DNA of 64,000 nt from positions 350,501 through 414,500 of the forward strand of contig NZ_AP023360.1 of assembly GCF_018326265.1 (NCBI RefSeq), given 5' to 3'. Below the pieces are notes generated by a model. That model made no database searches and was not told the origin of the DNA. It worked only from the letters and a program-made list of their open reading frames with translations. Position 1 is the first letter of the stretch. The number at the start of each line of letters is the position of its first letter. Shown piece after piece: positions 35,601 through 42,414 of the stretch. The stretch is from Catellatospora sp. IY07-71 (GTDB taxonomy: Bacteria; Actinomycetota; Actinomycetes; Mycobacteriales; Micromonosporaceae). Made by a program: the position numbers and the translations under genes.

Positions 35601-36067
35601 ACCGGCCCGCCCGAGACGCGCCCGTCGACCCGGTCCAGCCTGACGATCAGGTCATATCCGGCGGCCCTGGACGCGGCCCGGTCCAGCACCTGCGATCGCA
35701 CCTTGGCCGGCGACTCCGGCGCGGCCGACGACAGCCAGACCGGCGATCCGCCCGCCCTGACCTTCGACGACGTCCAGCCATCCTTCTCCGCCGCGGACCG
35801 GCCCGCCGGGAAGCGGCCCGCAGGCAGGTCCACCTCGACCGTGCCAGCCTGCGGCCAGCGCACCTGCTGAGGCTGGTGGCGTGCGACAGCCTTCGGTGAC
35901 CGGGACGCTGCCGTCGGCGGCTCGCCCACGGCGACATTTCGCATGGTGGCCTTCTGCTGAGCCCCCGAATCGGCGGGCACCGCCCCCGCCGGTGCGGACA
36001 GGCCCGACAGCAGCAGCACCGCCGTCGTTCCGATCGCCACGCGGCGATGCCAGTGTCTCAACCTCAC
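29648..36067 (-). CDS. Secreted RHS-repeat protein with C-terminal nuclease-like toxin
   Basis: A 2,139-aa polymorphic toxin. GTG 36067 has GGAAGGG 6 nt upstream; an ATG at 36082 overlaps that site. A Sec signal peptide (ending about APAGAV) is followed by a SpvB/RHS-like N-terminal part, many YD/RHS repeats (for example YDAAGRITSITDSRP) and the conserved core end GAREYDPKLGRFISVDPV...SDPDGL (to about residue 1862). The remaining 274 residues are the variable toxin: Asp2040, Asp2044 and Glu2049-Phe-Lys2051 in WDAY-VDN-TEFKTPDG form a PD-(D/E)XK-like site, with the helix-strand pattern (KNIQGYLSDTRDKQATRLVIY) of CdiA-type tRNA nucleases. It should be exported and act on competing cells. The 3' immunity-like gene supports this. 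Nuclease specificity is inference. Confidence 0.93.
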   Translation of the reverse strand: MRLRHWHRRVAIGTTAVLLLSGLSAPAGAVPADSGAQQKATMRNVAVGEPPTAASRSPKAVARHQPQQVRWPQAGTVEVDLPAGRFPAGRSAAEKDGWTSSKVRAGGSPVWLSSAAPESPAKVRSQVLDRAASRAAGYDLIVRLDRVDGRVSGGPVDLALDVSGFKGAYGGDWSDRLRMVVLPACALSAGRAADCRPQPLVTSRTGDVLSAEVPLSVSAGASSALVALSSGAESGSGDFGATSMAGSASWSAGSNAGGFAWSYGMRVPPALGGPAPSVKLSYSSQGVDGRTSATNNQPSWIGEGFEWSPGFIERRYISCSEDMGSGANNTQKTGDQCWRGHNATMSLNGRATELIFNATDNRWHGLTEDGSKIERRTGATNGDNDGEHWVVTTTDGTTYYFGLNRLQGWTSGKSETKSVQTVPVFGNHSGDPCHQSAFTDSDCAQGYRWNLDYVVDPHGNTMSLWWERDTNKYGRNGSTTDLRDYVRDAWLDHVDYGTHQRTLVGGVKTDTVYTALPVPMRVNFVTGDRCLTNCTNHSDNWSDTPWDLSCTASPCDDHTPTFWSTKRLRQITTQVWNAATSAHRDVEQWTLTHSFPDPGDGTRAGMWLDRIGHKGLVGTEKTVPDIKLDPVMLNNRVDTALSNGLRPMNWARLAAVTSESGGVVGITYAPQNCTASNKPTPHTNDRRCYPVRWAPEDLGGAPGQEITDWFHKYVVEQVTETDGVLTGAAASPSKVTRYEYLDGAAWRFADDDAFTKDNRRTWNQWRGYGKVRTFVGTGTDQVRSETRFFRGMHGDKATPTGGTRNVVLTDTRGLLAAAFPGEQIHDLDEYAGMTLESMSYDSPTGDPMAGSVSKPWRSDPPTASRTIDSQTVHARFTGTSDTWQWSKLDGGRADRVTRTSTTLDTLGMPTNSTEHGDLSVTGDEQCTATDYARNTNTHLLNKQSRIRMWALTCAVALTAGRKFTTAEIISEVRTSYDDQSWNTAPIRGEVTRIETLKDWVNDAFVPLVTARSAFDDYGRVTDAWDVDGNLTTTAYTPTADGPVTTTTTVSPKGWQAQNVIEPAWGATLATVDVTNNRRTDVEYDALGRVTKVWRPGRSKSLYANTPTTWHEYAVSNTAPSVIHTRNLSPNGTLISSYTFYDGLMRTRQTQSPKADGTAGAMVADTFYDTAGRVWRTFGPYPVAAAASTVFSPHPASDFENIDQWTKVEFDGAGRAVEDIRYYRMSEQFRTSNRYPSGDRTEVLPPEGGIVTATVVDAQGRTRQVRQHHGLTTASGYDATNFDYNAKGQQTRVTNQAGTAWVFEYDLLGRPFRTTDPDKGVATTTYDDAGRITSITDSRPVTLRYTYDEIGRKTGVYNGTVAAANRLTKFEYDGLANAKGMLTSSTRYVGGETGAAYQSSVTALSPFGTVSQKKITIPATETGFAGEYVYDYGYKANGAPASTRMPAIGDATYSQGWETLTTTYTATGLPQKLTTGATSWLVTDTSYTELGELGVITLRDQTANPQLQIGHTYDAGTRLLKRILTTRDTAPNTVSDVNISYNQIGGITGIAEASAVAGVETQCFTHDYLQRLTEAWTPTSGDCEDSPTLAGLGGPAKYWTTWTIDAAGNRTKQVQHITGGDLTTKYVHPAATAAQPHTLTKTTDANDVTTGSYTYDNLGNTRTRPTQSAGTQTLTWDPEGRLASSTDTTGPTTYIYDADGNRLIRKDPAGKTLYLPGQEIRTNVAGTAVISCTRYYGWAGKNIAIRSSSAGGNSLTWMVADRHNTTNLTVASTGTQAVAVRWQDPYGNQRGGTAGTWLGTLDKGFVAGTKDNTGLTHIGAREYDPKLGRFISVDPVLDTTDAQQMQGYSYARNSPVIFSDPDGLKPFDDMMPTGNSGKSNGHLINPYKSDAEERAATANAGKALRLRNLRFHMIMNSNFMGIRDRVEDDIERAMIWADAGKSGGGKQNKAAQKALEELVEMGLEATGLDTESMMVAIVVGRALDRIDESRSEYKPKAWDPGFAFNDDEFAIAFELAMNGHTVESRNEKLQPVGNGTRKVWDAYVDNIRTEFKTPDGNRSKNIQGYLSDTRDKQATRLVIYANDRNGLEGDTVQKGIRDFLTFSPAQDVVKEVAVVGNVEADFQPVSWDLVCDGFLFFDGC

Positions 36068-36826
36068 GTCATACCCTTCCATCGCTGGCGGTTGCTAGCC
36101 GTACGGCGGACGCACCGATGCCGTACGCGACGGGGGTTCATGGTGGGCATCGCACATCGGCCGGGCCGCCATCTCGGCGTCCGGCACGCGGCGGACGTCA
36201 GCACAAACGTGCCGATCGTCCCTATAGGACCCGTACCTCGTTCCCCCGTGTTCTTGCAGCGGCACGCTAGTTGATCGATGCGGATTTCGCTGTCCCGCCG
36301 GACTCGCCGCATCGGCTCACGATCGAGGTGAGGCGATCAACCGCAGTTCAGCGGTGGGGGACGGTTCCGGGGCATCCCGGCGTGGACAGCCAGCCCGCCC
36401 GGCCCACCGCCGCGCAACTTCAGCGCGCAGGGACGGACTTACTGGTCGTCGGGTGCGAGCCAATGTGCCGGCTGCCGATCGGCCGGGTCCGGAAGCCGGC
36501 CACCAGGTCATAGCCAACATCTCCGTTCCTGCGCTGGAGAGCGATGCCTGTCCTGCGGGCCGGCAGCCACGACACCCTCGGCGCCGCCGCGGCGCGTTCC
36601 CCATCGGCTCGGGTGGCAGTCGTCCTTGAGGTCCACTTGAACCACTCTGCGCACTCTTTGAAGGGCGTTGCCGACACGGCATCCGTCCGAGCCCTGGCCG
36701 ACGCTCAGCAGCAAGATCAAAAGCCCGGAAATGACGGCAGCTGATACCCCTACATCACCAGGTCACGGCAACCCGAGCTCACGTCGAGCACACCGGACCG
36801 CGTCCCAGCCGTCCCCGGAATGCAAG
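36068..36826. other. Long intergenic region upstream of the RHS gene, no gene seen
   Basis: About 760 nt with lower GC and stop codons in all frames; short frames lack ribosome sites and codon bias. CCTATAGG near 36219-36226 could be part of the RHS promoter (TATAGG on the minus strand). Nothing else is supportable; it may hold decayed sequence next to the tRNA gene. Confidence 0.5.
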
Positions 36827-36857
36827 AAGCCCCGTCTGACCAGGTCAGACGGGGCTT
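36827..36857 (-). terminator. Terminator of tRNA-Lys
   Basis: A 14-bp stem AAGCCCCGTCTGAC with its complement and CAG loop, followed on the minus strand by CTTCTTG. It lies 7 nt after the tRNA 3' end. Confidence 0.85.
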
Positions 36858-36863
36858 TCGCTG

Positions 36864-36936
36864 TGCGCCGCCAGGGACTCGAACCCCGAACCCGCGGATT
36901 AAGAGTCCGCTGCTCTGCCAGTTGAGCTAGCGGCGC
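36864..36936 (-). tRNA. tRNA-Lys (CUU)
   Basis: A 73-nt cloverleaf on the minus strand: acceptor GCGCCGC/GCGGCGC, D arm GCTC/GAGC, anticodon stem GCGGA/TCCGC with loop CTCTTAA (anticodon CTT), T arm with GGTTCGAGTC, discriminator A. No CCA is encoded. The stretch 36937-37244 upstream shows no gene; it is comparatively AT-rich and must hold the promoters of this tRNA and of the following transpeptidase. Confidence 0.96.
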
Positions 36937-37244
36937 TCGTTGGCAACGGAGAGAACCTTAGCACGGCGATCCGGCGGATCTCCAATCGGTTAGCAGACCG
37001 CCCGCCCGTGCCGCCAAATCACTCCAAAACACCCACCAAGACCACCATGAACTGTCCATATCACCCCAGCCCAACGGACCCCGACGCCACCCAGGCCCGT
37101 CACGCAGAGCAACCTGTGACTGCCCTCACCTGAAGATCATTCCGCGCCACGGTCACGAGAATCCGTCGGAACCCACCACAACCCCCACTCCCCTACGGCA
37201 GGATGTGAACCGGGACATTTCACCAGGATCCAGGCAGGTGGCGT

Positions 37245-38558
37245 ATGCGTGCACTCCGCAGGCTCGGCGTCGCGGCGGTCGCCGCCGCTCTCCTCGTACC
37301 CACGCTGGCCTCATGTGACAGCGAACCCACCGGCGTCACCGCCGCCAAGAACCCACCCCCCGCCCCACCCGCGCAGACCCTAGAACTCACCCCCGCCGCC
37401 GAGACCAAGGACCTCCCGGTCAGCACCGAGATCGGCCTGACCGCCACCAACGCCTCCGTCCGCTCGGTGCACGTCGCCGACGCCAAGGGCAGGCTCGTAC
37501 CCGGCCGGATGCGCCCCGACGGCACCACCTGGGTCCCCGACAAGCCGCTGCAGTACAAGACCGCCTACACGGTCACCGCCGTCGCGACCGACGGCCGCCG
37601 CGCCGTCACCTCGCAGACCTCCTTCACCACCATGGCCGAGCCGCAGCGCCAGGTCGGCACGGGCATGTACCTCTTCGACGACCACACCTACGGCGTCGCG
37701 ATGCCGGTCGTCGTCGAGTTCTCCGAGCAGATCCCCGAGTCCGCGCGAGCAGCGGTGGAGAAGCGCCTGTTCGTCGAGACGACACCGCCCCAGCCGGGCG
37801 TATGGCACTGGATGAGCGGCCGCCAGGTCACCTACCGCGCCCCGCAGTACTGGAAGCCGGGCACGAAGCTCACCGTCCGCGCGGCTCTGAAGGGCGTCCC
37901 GATGGGCGAGGGCCGCTACGGCGACGACGACCGCCGCGCCGCCGCGAAGATCACGAACGACAAGCTGGAGCTGGTCGTCCGCAACTCGGACAAGCACATC
38001 GAGGTCCTGCGCAACGGCAAGAAGGTCAAGTCGATGCCGGTGAGCCTGGGCAAGGCGAGCACCCCCTCCTCCTCCGGCACCATGGTGATCATGGACAAGC
38101 AGGCGTCCACCATCTTCGACACCACCGGCGAGCCGGGCGACCAGTACCGGGTGGCGATCCAGTACGCCCAGCGCCTGACCTGGGGTGGGGAGTTCATCCA
38201 TTCGGCGCCGTGGAGCGTGGGCGACCAGGGCCGGCGCAACGTGTCGCACGGCTGCCTGAACGTCTCCCCGGGCAACGCGGTGTGGCTGTTCGAGAACACG
38301 CACGTGGGCGACCCGGTGACGGTCAAGGGCACGGGCGTGAAGCTGGAGAAGGGCAACGGCTTCACGGCATGGGATCTGAGCTGGAAGGAGTTCGTGAAGG
38401 GCAGCGCGCTGCCGATCCCGGACGACCTGCGCCCCGAGGCGGTCAACCCGCCGGTCTCGTCGGCCTCGCCCTCCCCGTCCCCGAGCGCGGCCCCGGGTGT
38501 GGCGCCGAGCGCCGTTCCCGCACCCTCGGCCATGTCTCCGACCCCGGCTGCCCGATAG
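37245..38558 (+). CDS. L,D-transpeptidase lipoprotein (YkuD family)
   Basis: A 437-aa cell-wall enzyme. Signal peptide with lipobox LASC (Cys25). Residues about 60-215 form two immunoglobulin-like domains as in mycobacterial LdtMt2-type enzymes; the YkuD catalytic domain follows with HSAPWSVG and SHGCLNVS, nucleophile Cys337. It forms 3-3 cross-links in peptidoglycan outside the membrane. The last 40 residues are Pro/Ser/Ala-rich, possibly wall-spanning. It is followed after 127 nt by a paralogue of the same layout, so the pair is probably a tandem duplication. Start ATG 37245 follows CAGGTG. Confidence 0.95.
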   Translation: MRALRRLGVAAVAAALLVPTLASCDSEPTGVTAAKNPPPAPPAQTLELTPAAETKDLPVSTEIGLTATNASVRSVHVADAKGRLVPGRMRPDGTTWVPDKPLQYKTAYTVTAVATDGRRAVTSQTSFTTMAEPQRQVGTGMYLFDDHTYGVAMPVVVEFSEQIPESARAAVEKRLFVETTPPQPGVWHWMSGRQVTYRAPQYWKPGTKLTVRAALKGVPMGEGRYGDDDRRAAAKITNDKLELVVRNSDKHIEVLRNGKKVKSMPVSLGKASTPSSSGTMVIMDKQASTIFDTTGEPGDQYRVAIQYAQRLTWGGEFIHSAPWSVGDQGRRNVSHGCLNVSPGNAVWLFENTHVGDPVTVKGTGVKLEKGNGFTAWDLSWKEFVKGSALPIPDDLRPEAVNPPVSSASPSPSPSAAPGVAPSAVPAPSAMSPTPAAR

Positions 38559-38685
38559 TCTGGTAGCTGCCCGGATGTACGGTGTGAAGCCTCACTGCGG
38601 GCAACTCGCACCCCCGTGCGGAGCGTCATTGAGGCAGGATGGATGACGTTGTGCCGCGCACACCCCTCAACGATGTGAGGACGCT

Positions 38686-40023
38686 ATGCCCACCCCCGAC
38701 ACCCCGACCACCCCGAAGCTGACCCGGCGGCGCGCGCTGACCGCGCTCGGCCTCGCCGGCGCCGGTGTCGCCGGTGTGACCGGCCTGGCTGCCTGCACCG
38801 GCGACAAGTCGCCGATCTGGAACGGCGGGAACGACGGCGGCGAGAAGCCGCAGGAGACGCCGCCCAAGGCGAGTGTGACCATCTCCGGTCCCGCCGCGGA
38901 CGCCAAGGACGTGCCGGCGGGCACGGAGATCGTGTTCGCCGCGACGGAGGCGCAGACGACCGAGGTCTCGCTGAAGGACGCGAACGGCGCCGAGGTCAAG
39001 GGCGCGATGCACCCGGACGGCGCGGGCTGGCTGCCTGAGAAGGCCCTGGCGTACGGCGCGACGTACACCGCGACGGTGACCGCGACCGGTGACGACGGCA
39101 AGCCGGCGACCGCGACCGCGACGTTCACGACGATGGCCAAGCCGGCCGCGAGCAAGCAGGTCGGCGTCAGCAGCTTCCTGGCCGACAACGCCGTGATCGG
39201 CGTCGGCATGGTGCTGATCTTCAAGACGGGCCGGACCATCCCCAAGGCGCAGCGGGCCGCGTTCCAGCGCCGGCTGCTGGTGTCGACGGAGCCGTTCCAG
39301 GAAGGCGTCTGGACCTGGTATTCGGGCAGCGAGCTGCACTGGCGCCCGAAGGTGTTCTGGAAGGCCGGCACGAAGGTGTTCGTGCACGTGCGGGCGGGTG
39401 GCCTGCCGCTGGGCGGCGGTTACTACGGCCGCCGTGACTCGACGCTGGTGTGCAGCGTGGGTCCGGACATCCAACTGCGGGTCAACGACAAGACCCACCA
39501 GATGACGGTGCTGAAGGACGGCAAGGCGGTCAAGACGATCCCGGTCAGCCTGGGGCGGCCGACGATGCCGTCGTCGAGCGGCACGATGATCATCATCGAG
39601 AAGAAGCGGAAGACCGTCTTCGACACGATGGACGACCCGAACCCGGCCAACCGCTACCGCACGAACATCGACTACGCGCAGCGGCTGACCTGGGGCGGCG
39701 AGTTCATCCACGCCGCGCCGTGGTCGGTGCAGCACCAGGGCAAGCGCAACGTGTCGCACGGCTGCGTGAACGTCTCCATGGCCAACGCGGCGTACCTGTT
39801 CAACAACACGCTGGTCGGCACGCCGCTGACGACCGCCGGCACGCCGCGCAAGCTGGAGTACGGCAACGGCTGGACCGACTGGGACAAGCCGTGGGAGGAG
39901 TACGTGAAGGGCAGCGCCATCCCGTACGAGCCGCCGGCCGAGCCCACCCCGGACCCGTCCGCGGAGCCGTCCACGGCCCCGTCCGCCGACCCCTCGGCCA
40001 GCCCGTCGACCCCGGCGGCCTGA
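38686..40023 (+). CDS. L,D-transpeptidase, Tat-type lipoprotein (YkuD family)
   Basis: A 445-aa paralogue of the preceding enzyme. The N-terminus differs: TRRRALTALGLAGAG is a twin-arginine signal and GLAAC a lipobox, so it is probably exported folded by Tat and lipidated. The Ig-like domains (about 65-215) and the YkuD domain follow, with HAAPWSVQ and SHGCVNVS, nucleophile Cys360. The C-terminal tail is Pro/Ser/Glu-rich. ATG 38686 has GAGG 6 nt upstream. It makes 3-3 peptidoglycan cross-links; different export routes for two tandem paralogues suggest distinct folding or cofactor needs. Confidence 0.95.
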   Translation: MPTPDTPTTPKLTRRRALTALGLAGAGVAGVTGLAACTGDKSPIWNGGNDGGEKPQETPPKASVTISGPAADAKDVPAGTEIVFAATEAQTTEVSLKDANGAEVKGAMHPDGAGWLPEKALAYGATYTATVTATGDDGKPATATATFTTMAKPAASKQVGVSSFLADNAVIGVGMVLIFKTGRTIPKAQRAAFQRRLLVSTEPFQEGVWTWYSGSELHWRPKVFWKAGTKVFVHVRAGGLPLGGGYYGRRDSTLVCSVGPDIQLRVNDKTHQMTVLKDGKAVKTIPVSLGRPTMPSSSGTMIIIEKKRKTVFDTMDDPNPANRYRTNIDYAQRLTWGGEFIHAAPWSVQHQGKRNVSHGCVNVSMANAAYLFNNTLVGTPLTTAGTPRKLEYGNGWTDWDKPWEEYVKGSAIPYEPPAEPTPDPSAEPSTAPSADPSASPSTPAA

Positions 40024-40043
40024 CTCCCGGCTAGCACGTCGCC

Positions 40044-40108
40044 AAGATCGCCGTTTGGTGTCACAAGGTGTGCCTGCACCGCAGGTTGTGACACGAGACG
40101 GCGATCTT
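40044..40108. repeat. Intergenic hairpin, family A copy 2
   Basis: AAGATCGCCGT-TTG-GTGTCACAA pairs with TTGTGACACGAGACGGCGATCTT, giving about 20 paired bases around a GC-rich loop. The right arm shares CCGCAGGTT-TGACACGA with the copies at 4256 and 54591. It follows the transpeptidase stop by 20 nt. Confidence 0.85.
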
Positions 40109-40144
40109 GCATGCCAACCCCGCCACCCCACAGCTCAGCCACGA

Positions 40145-40176
40145 AAAAGCCCCGACGGCTACCCGTCGGGGCTTTT
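40145..40176. terminator. Bidirectional terminator next to tRNA-His
   Basis: AAAAGCCCCGACGG pairs perfectly with its complement at 40163-40176 around CTAC; U-runs form on both strands, so it is a classical intrinsic terminator in both directions. Confidence 0.9.
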
Positions 40177-40182
40177 CTGCAG

Positions 40183-40256
40183 GGTGATCGACGGGACTCG
40201 AACCCGCGACCCCCGGGACCACAACCCGGTGCTCTACCAGCTGAGCTACGACCACC
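40183..40256 (-). tRNA. tRNA-His (GUG)
   Basis: A minus-strand cloverleaf with acceptor GTGGTCG/CGATCAC, anticodon stem CCGGG/CCCGG and loop TTGTGGT (anticodon GTG). An extra 5' G (position -1, 40256) opposite discriminator C is the tRNA-His identity feature. No encoded CCA. Confidence 0.96.
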
Positions 40257-40352
40257 ATTGCACGCCGCTGACCGTACAGCCGCGGCGACCGACCAATAAT
40301 AGCCATACCCCCCGGCCCCGCGTCGAGCGGGTATCGCTGTGTCCCACGCGAC

Positions 40353-40973
40353 TTACGGCAGGACCATCGTCGCGGCGATGCGCTTGGCCTCGTCGACGTC
40401 CGGCCCGGGCTGCGGCACGAAGATCGCCTCGCGGTAGTAGCGCAGCTCGCGGATGCTCTCGCGGATGTCGGCCAGGGCGCGGTGGGCCAGGCCCTTCTCC
40501 GGCTGCCCGAAGTACACGCGCGGATACCAGCGCCGGCACAGCTCCTTCACCGACGACACGTCGATCATGCGGTAGTGCAGGTGGCTGTCGAGGCGGGGCA
40601 TGTCCCGCACGATGAAACCCCGGTCGGTGGCGATCGAGTTGCCGCACAGCGGCGCGGTCCGCGGCTCGGTGACGTACTTGGTGACGTACTCGAGCACCAT
40701 GTCCTCGGCCTGCGCGACGGTGACCGCGGAGCGGCGCACCGCCTCGGTGAGGCCGGACTTCTCGTGCATCTGCTTCACCACGTCGACCATGCCGTCGAGC
40801 AGCGCGTCGGGACAGTGGATCACCACGTCCACCCCGTCGCCCAGCACGTTCAGTTCGGCATCGGTGACCAGGGCCGCGACCTCGATGAGGGCGTCGGTGC
40901 CCAGGTTCAGGCCGGTCATCTCACAATCGATCCATACCAGATGGTCGGCGCTACGCAGATCTCCCACCGGCAC
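40353..40973 (-). CDS. orn: Oligoribonuclease
   Basis: A 206-aa DEDDh 3'-5' exonuclease that degrades 2-5-nt RNA and linear pGpG to mononucleotides in the cytoplasm. Conserved blocks are all present: WIDCEMTGL (exo I), CGNSIATDR (exo II) and HRALADI (exo III with general base His). Length is standard. The start is GTG 40973; a second GTG three codons later is also possible. Single gene, with the start 90 nt from the divergent glycosyltransferase start. Confidence 0.97.
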   Translation of the reverse strand: MPVGDLRSADHLVWIDCEMTGLNLGTDALIEVAALVTDAELNVLGDGVDVVIHCPDALLDGMVDVVKQMHEKSGLTEAVRRSAVTVAQAEDMVLEYVTKYVTEPRTAPLCGNSIATDRGFIVRDMPRLDSHLHYRMIDVSSVKELCRRWYPRVYFGQPEKGLAHRALADIRESIRELRYYREAIFVPQPGPDVDEAKRIAATMVLP

Positions 40974-41063
40974 AGCGTACGCCGTATGGCCGCACTGTCA
41001 GTGCCGCCACCGTCGCGTGGGCCACGCCTGGCGGGGCGCGCGGCGGCGGTTAGGGTGGCGTCC

Positions 41064-42278
41064 ATGTCTCAGGTCCGTGCCCAGCTGACCCCGCGGCGGG
41101 TGCTCATCGTGCTCGCCGTGCTCGCCGCCTGCGCGATCGGCTTCTGGCGGCTGCGGGTGACGCACGACTTCTTCGACCTGAAGATCTACATGTCGGCCGT
41201 GTGGTGGTGGGGCGACGGGCATGAGCTGTACGACTACGCCCAGCCGGACCGGGTGCAGGGCGCGCTGTACTTCACCTACCCGCCGTTCGCGGCGCTGCTG
41301 CTGTTCCCGTTCGGGCTGCTGCCGCTGGGCGTGACCCAGACGCTGTTCACGCTGGGCACCGTGGCCGCGGTGGTGGTCACGACGTACTGGCTGCTGGCGC
41401 CGCTGGCCCGGAAGCAGGGCTGGGAGGTCTGGTACGCGGTCGCGGTCGCCGTGCCGCTGGTGCTGCTGATCGAGCCACTGCGGGAGACCATCACCTTCGG
41501 CCAGATCAACATGCTGCTGATCCTGCTGATCATGATGGACCTGCTGGTGCTCGGCCCGCGCGGGTCGAAGTGGACCGGCGTCGGCATCGGCGTGGCCACC
41601 GCGCTCAAGCTGATCCCCGGCCTGTTCATCGTGTACCTGCTGGTCACCCGGCAGTGGCGGGCCGCTTTCACGGCGATGGGCGCGGCTGCGGCCGTCACCC
41701 TGGTGGCCGCCGCGATCGCGCCGCGGGCCTCCTGGGACTTCTGGACCGGCGCGCTGTGGGACACCGCCCGGGTGGGCCGCCTGGACTACACGGGCAACCA
41801 GTCGCTGCAGGGCATGCTGGCCCGGCTGGTCGCGCCGGAGCAGCCCGCCAAGTGGGTATGGCTGCTGCTGGCGCTGCTCGTGCTCGCCTTCGGCATGTGG
41901 CGCGCGGCGCGGGCGGGGCTGGCCGGCGATCCCGTCACCGGGCTGGCGCTGACCGGCCTGCTGTCCGGCCTGATCAGCCCGATCACCTGGCCGCACCACC
42001 TGTACTGGTTCGTGCCCGCGATCGTGTCCCTGATCGCGGCGGCGACGCAGAGCACGGGCGGGCGTCGCTGGGGCTGGCTCGCGTTCGCGGCCGGGGTGTA
42101 CGCCGTCTGCGTGATCGGCGTGGTGTCGCTGGTCGACTGGGGTGTCGCGGCGGTGCCGACGGACACGCCCGGCCTGTTCCTGGCCCGCAACGCGTACGTG
42201 CTGCTCAGCCTGGCCCTGGTGGCGTTCCTGCCTGTGCGTCCTGGACCATGGGATTATCTCACGTCAAGGACCGTTTAG
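41064..42278 (+). CDS. GT87-type polyprenol-phosphate-mannose-dependent mannosyltransferase
   Basis: A 404-aa polytopic membrane protein (about 10 helices) of the GT87/DUF2029 family. The first extracellular loop contains the DLKIYMSAVWWWGDG segment with the catalytic Asp typical of GT-C enzymes, then LYFTYPPFAALLLFPFGLLP; later motifs include NQSLQG and SPITWPHHLYW, which are conserved in the family. It should add alpha-1,2-mannose to a lipoglycan or glycoprotein on the outer face of the membrane, using polyprenyl-phosphate mannose. ATG 41064 is 7 nt after a TAGGGT box, suggesting a leaderless transcript. A 6C small RNA gene begins just after it. Confidence 0.9.
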   Translation: MSQVRAQLTPRRVLIVLAVLAACAIGFWRLRVTHDFFDLKIYMSAVWWWGDGHELYDYAQPDRVQGALYFTYPPFAALLLFPFGLLPLGVTQTLFTLGTVAAVVVTTYWLLAPLARKQGWEVWYAVAVAVPLVLLIEPLRETITFGQINMLLILLIMMDLLVLGPRGSKWTGVGIGVATALKLIPGLFIVYLLVTRQWRAAFTAMGAAAAVTLVAAAIAPRASWDFWTGALWDTARVGRLDYTGNQSLQGMLARLVAPEQPAKWVWLLLALLVLAFGMWRAARAGLAGDPVTGLALTGLLSGLISPITWPHHLYWFVPAIVSLIAAATQSTGGRRWGWLAFAAGVYAVCVIGVVSLVDWGVAAVPTDTPGLFLARNAYVLLSLALVAFLPVRPGPWDYLTSRTV

Positions 42279-42284
42279 CCAGTC

Positions 42285-42313
42285 TTGTCCGTTCTGGCGG
42301 TTTTCCTTACAGT
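42285..42313 (+). promoter_or_regulatory. Promoter of the 6C RNA
   Basis: TTGTCC (42285) and TACAGT (42308) with a 17-nt spacer, a good housekeeping-type promoter; transcription would start near 42320 and lead straight into the 6C RNA. Confidence 0.75.
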
Positions 42314-42319
42314 AGGAGA

Positions 42320-42405
42320 CAGGGACACCGTCTCCCCCGGGACGGCCCCCAGATGGAACACCGTTCCCCCGGTGTGAGCGGCCCGCATCGTCGGGCCGCT
42401 CGTCC
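42320..42405 (+). ncRNA. 6C small RNA
   Basis: An 80-90-nt RNA with the 6C layout known from actinobacteria: two stem-loops with C-rich loops, CCGTC-tcccccgg-GACGG (42328-42345) and ACACCG-ttcccc-CGGTGT (42358-42375), followed at once by a perfect terminator stem. The M. tuberculosis homologue (B11/6C) regulates genes through its C-rich loops pairing with G-rich ribosome sites. A clear promoter precedes it. Confidence 0.88.
42376..42401. terminator. Terminator of the 6C RNA, shared with the convergent gene
   Basis: GAGCGGCCCG pairs with CGGGCCGCTC around CATCGT; it lies 13 nt beyond the stop of the convergent gene at 42415 as well. Confidence 0.85.
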
Positions 42406-42414
42406 TGTGCGCGG

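Noticed and set aside
29483-35899. Very long plus-strand frames opposite the RHS gene
   Set aside because: They are antisense shadows in GC-rich DNA, with repetitive Arg/Val/Gly-rich translations and no ribosome sites; the minus frame has clear RHS domains.
36668-36925. 85-codon plus ORF upstream of and overlapping tRNA-Lys
   Set aside because: It runs through the terminator and into the tRNA gene, and codon use is not actinobacterial.
36068-36936. Integration site of a mobile element at tRNA-Lys
   Set aside because: No integrase gene, and I found no direct repeat of the tRNA 3' end nearby.
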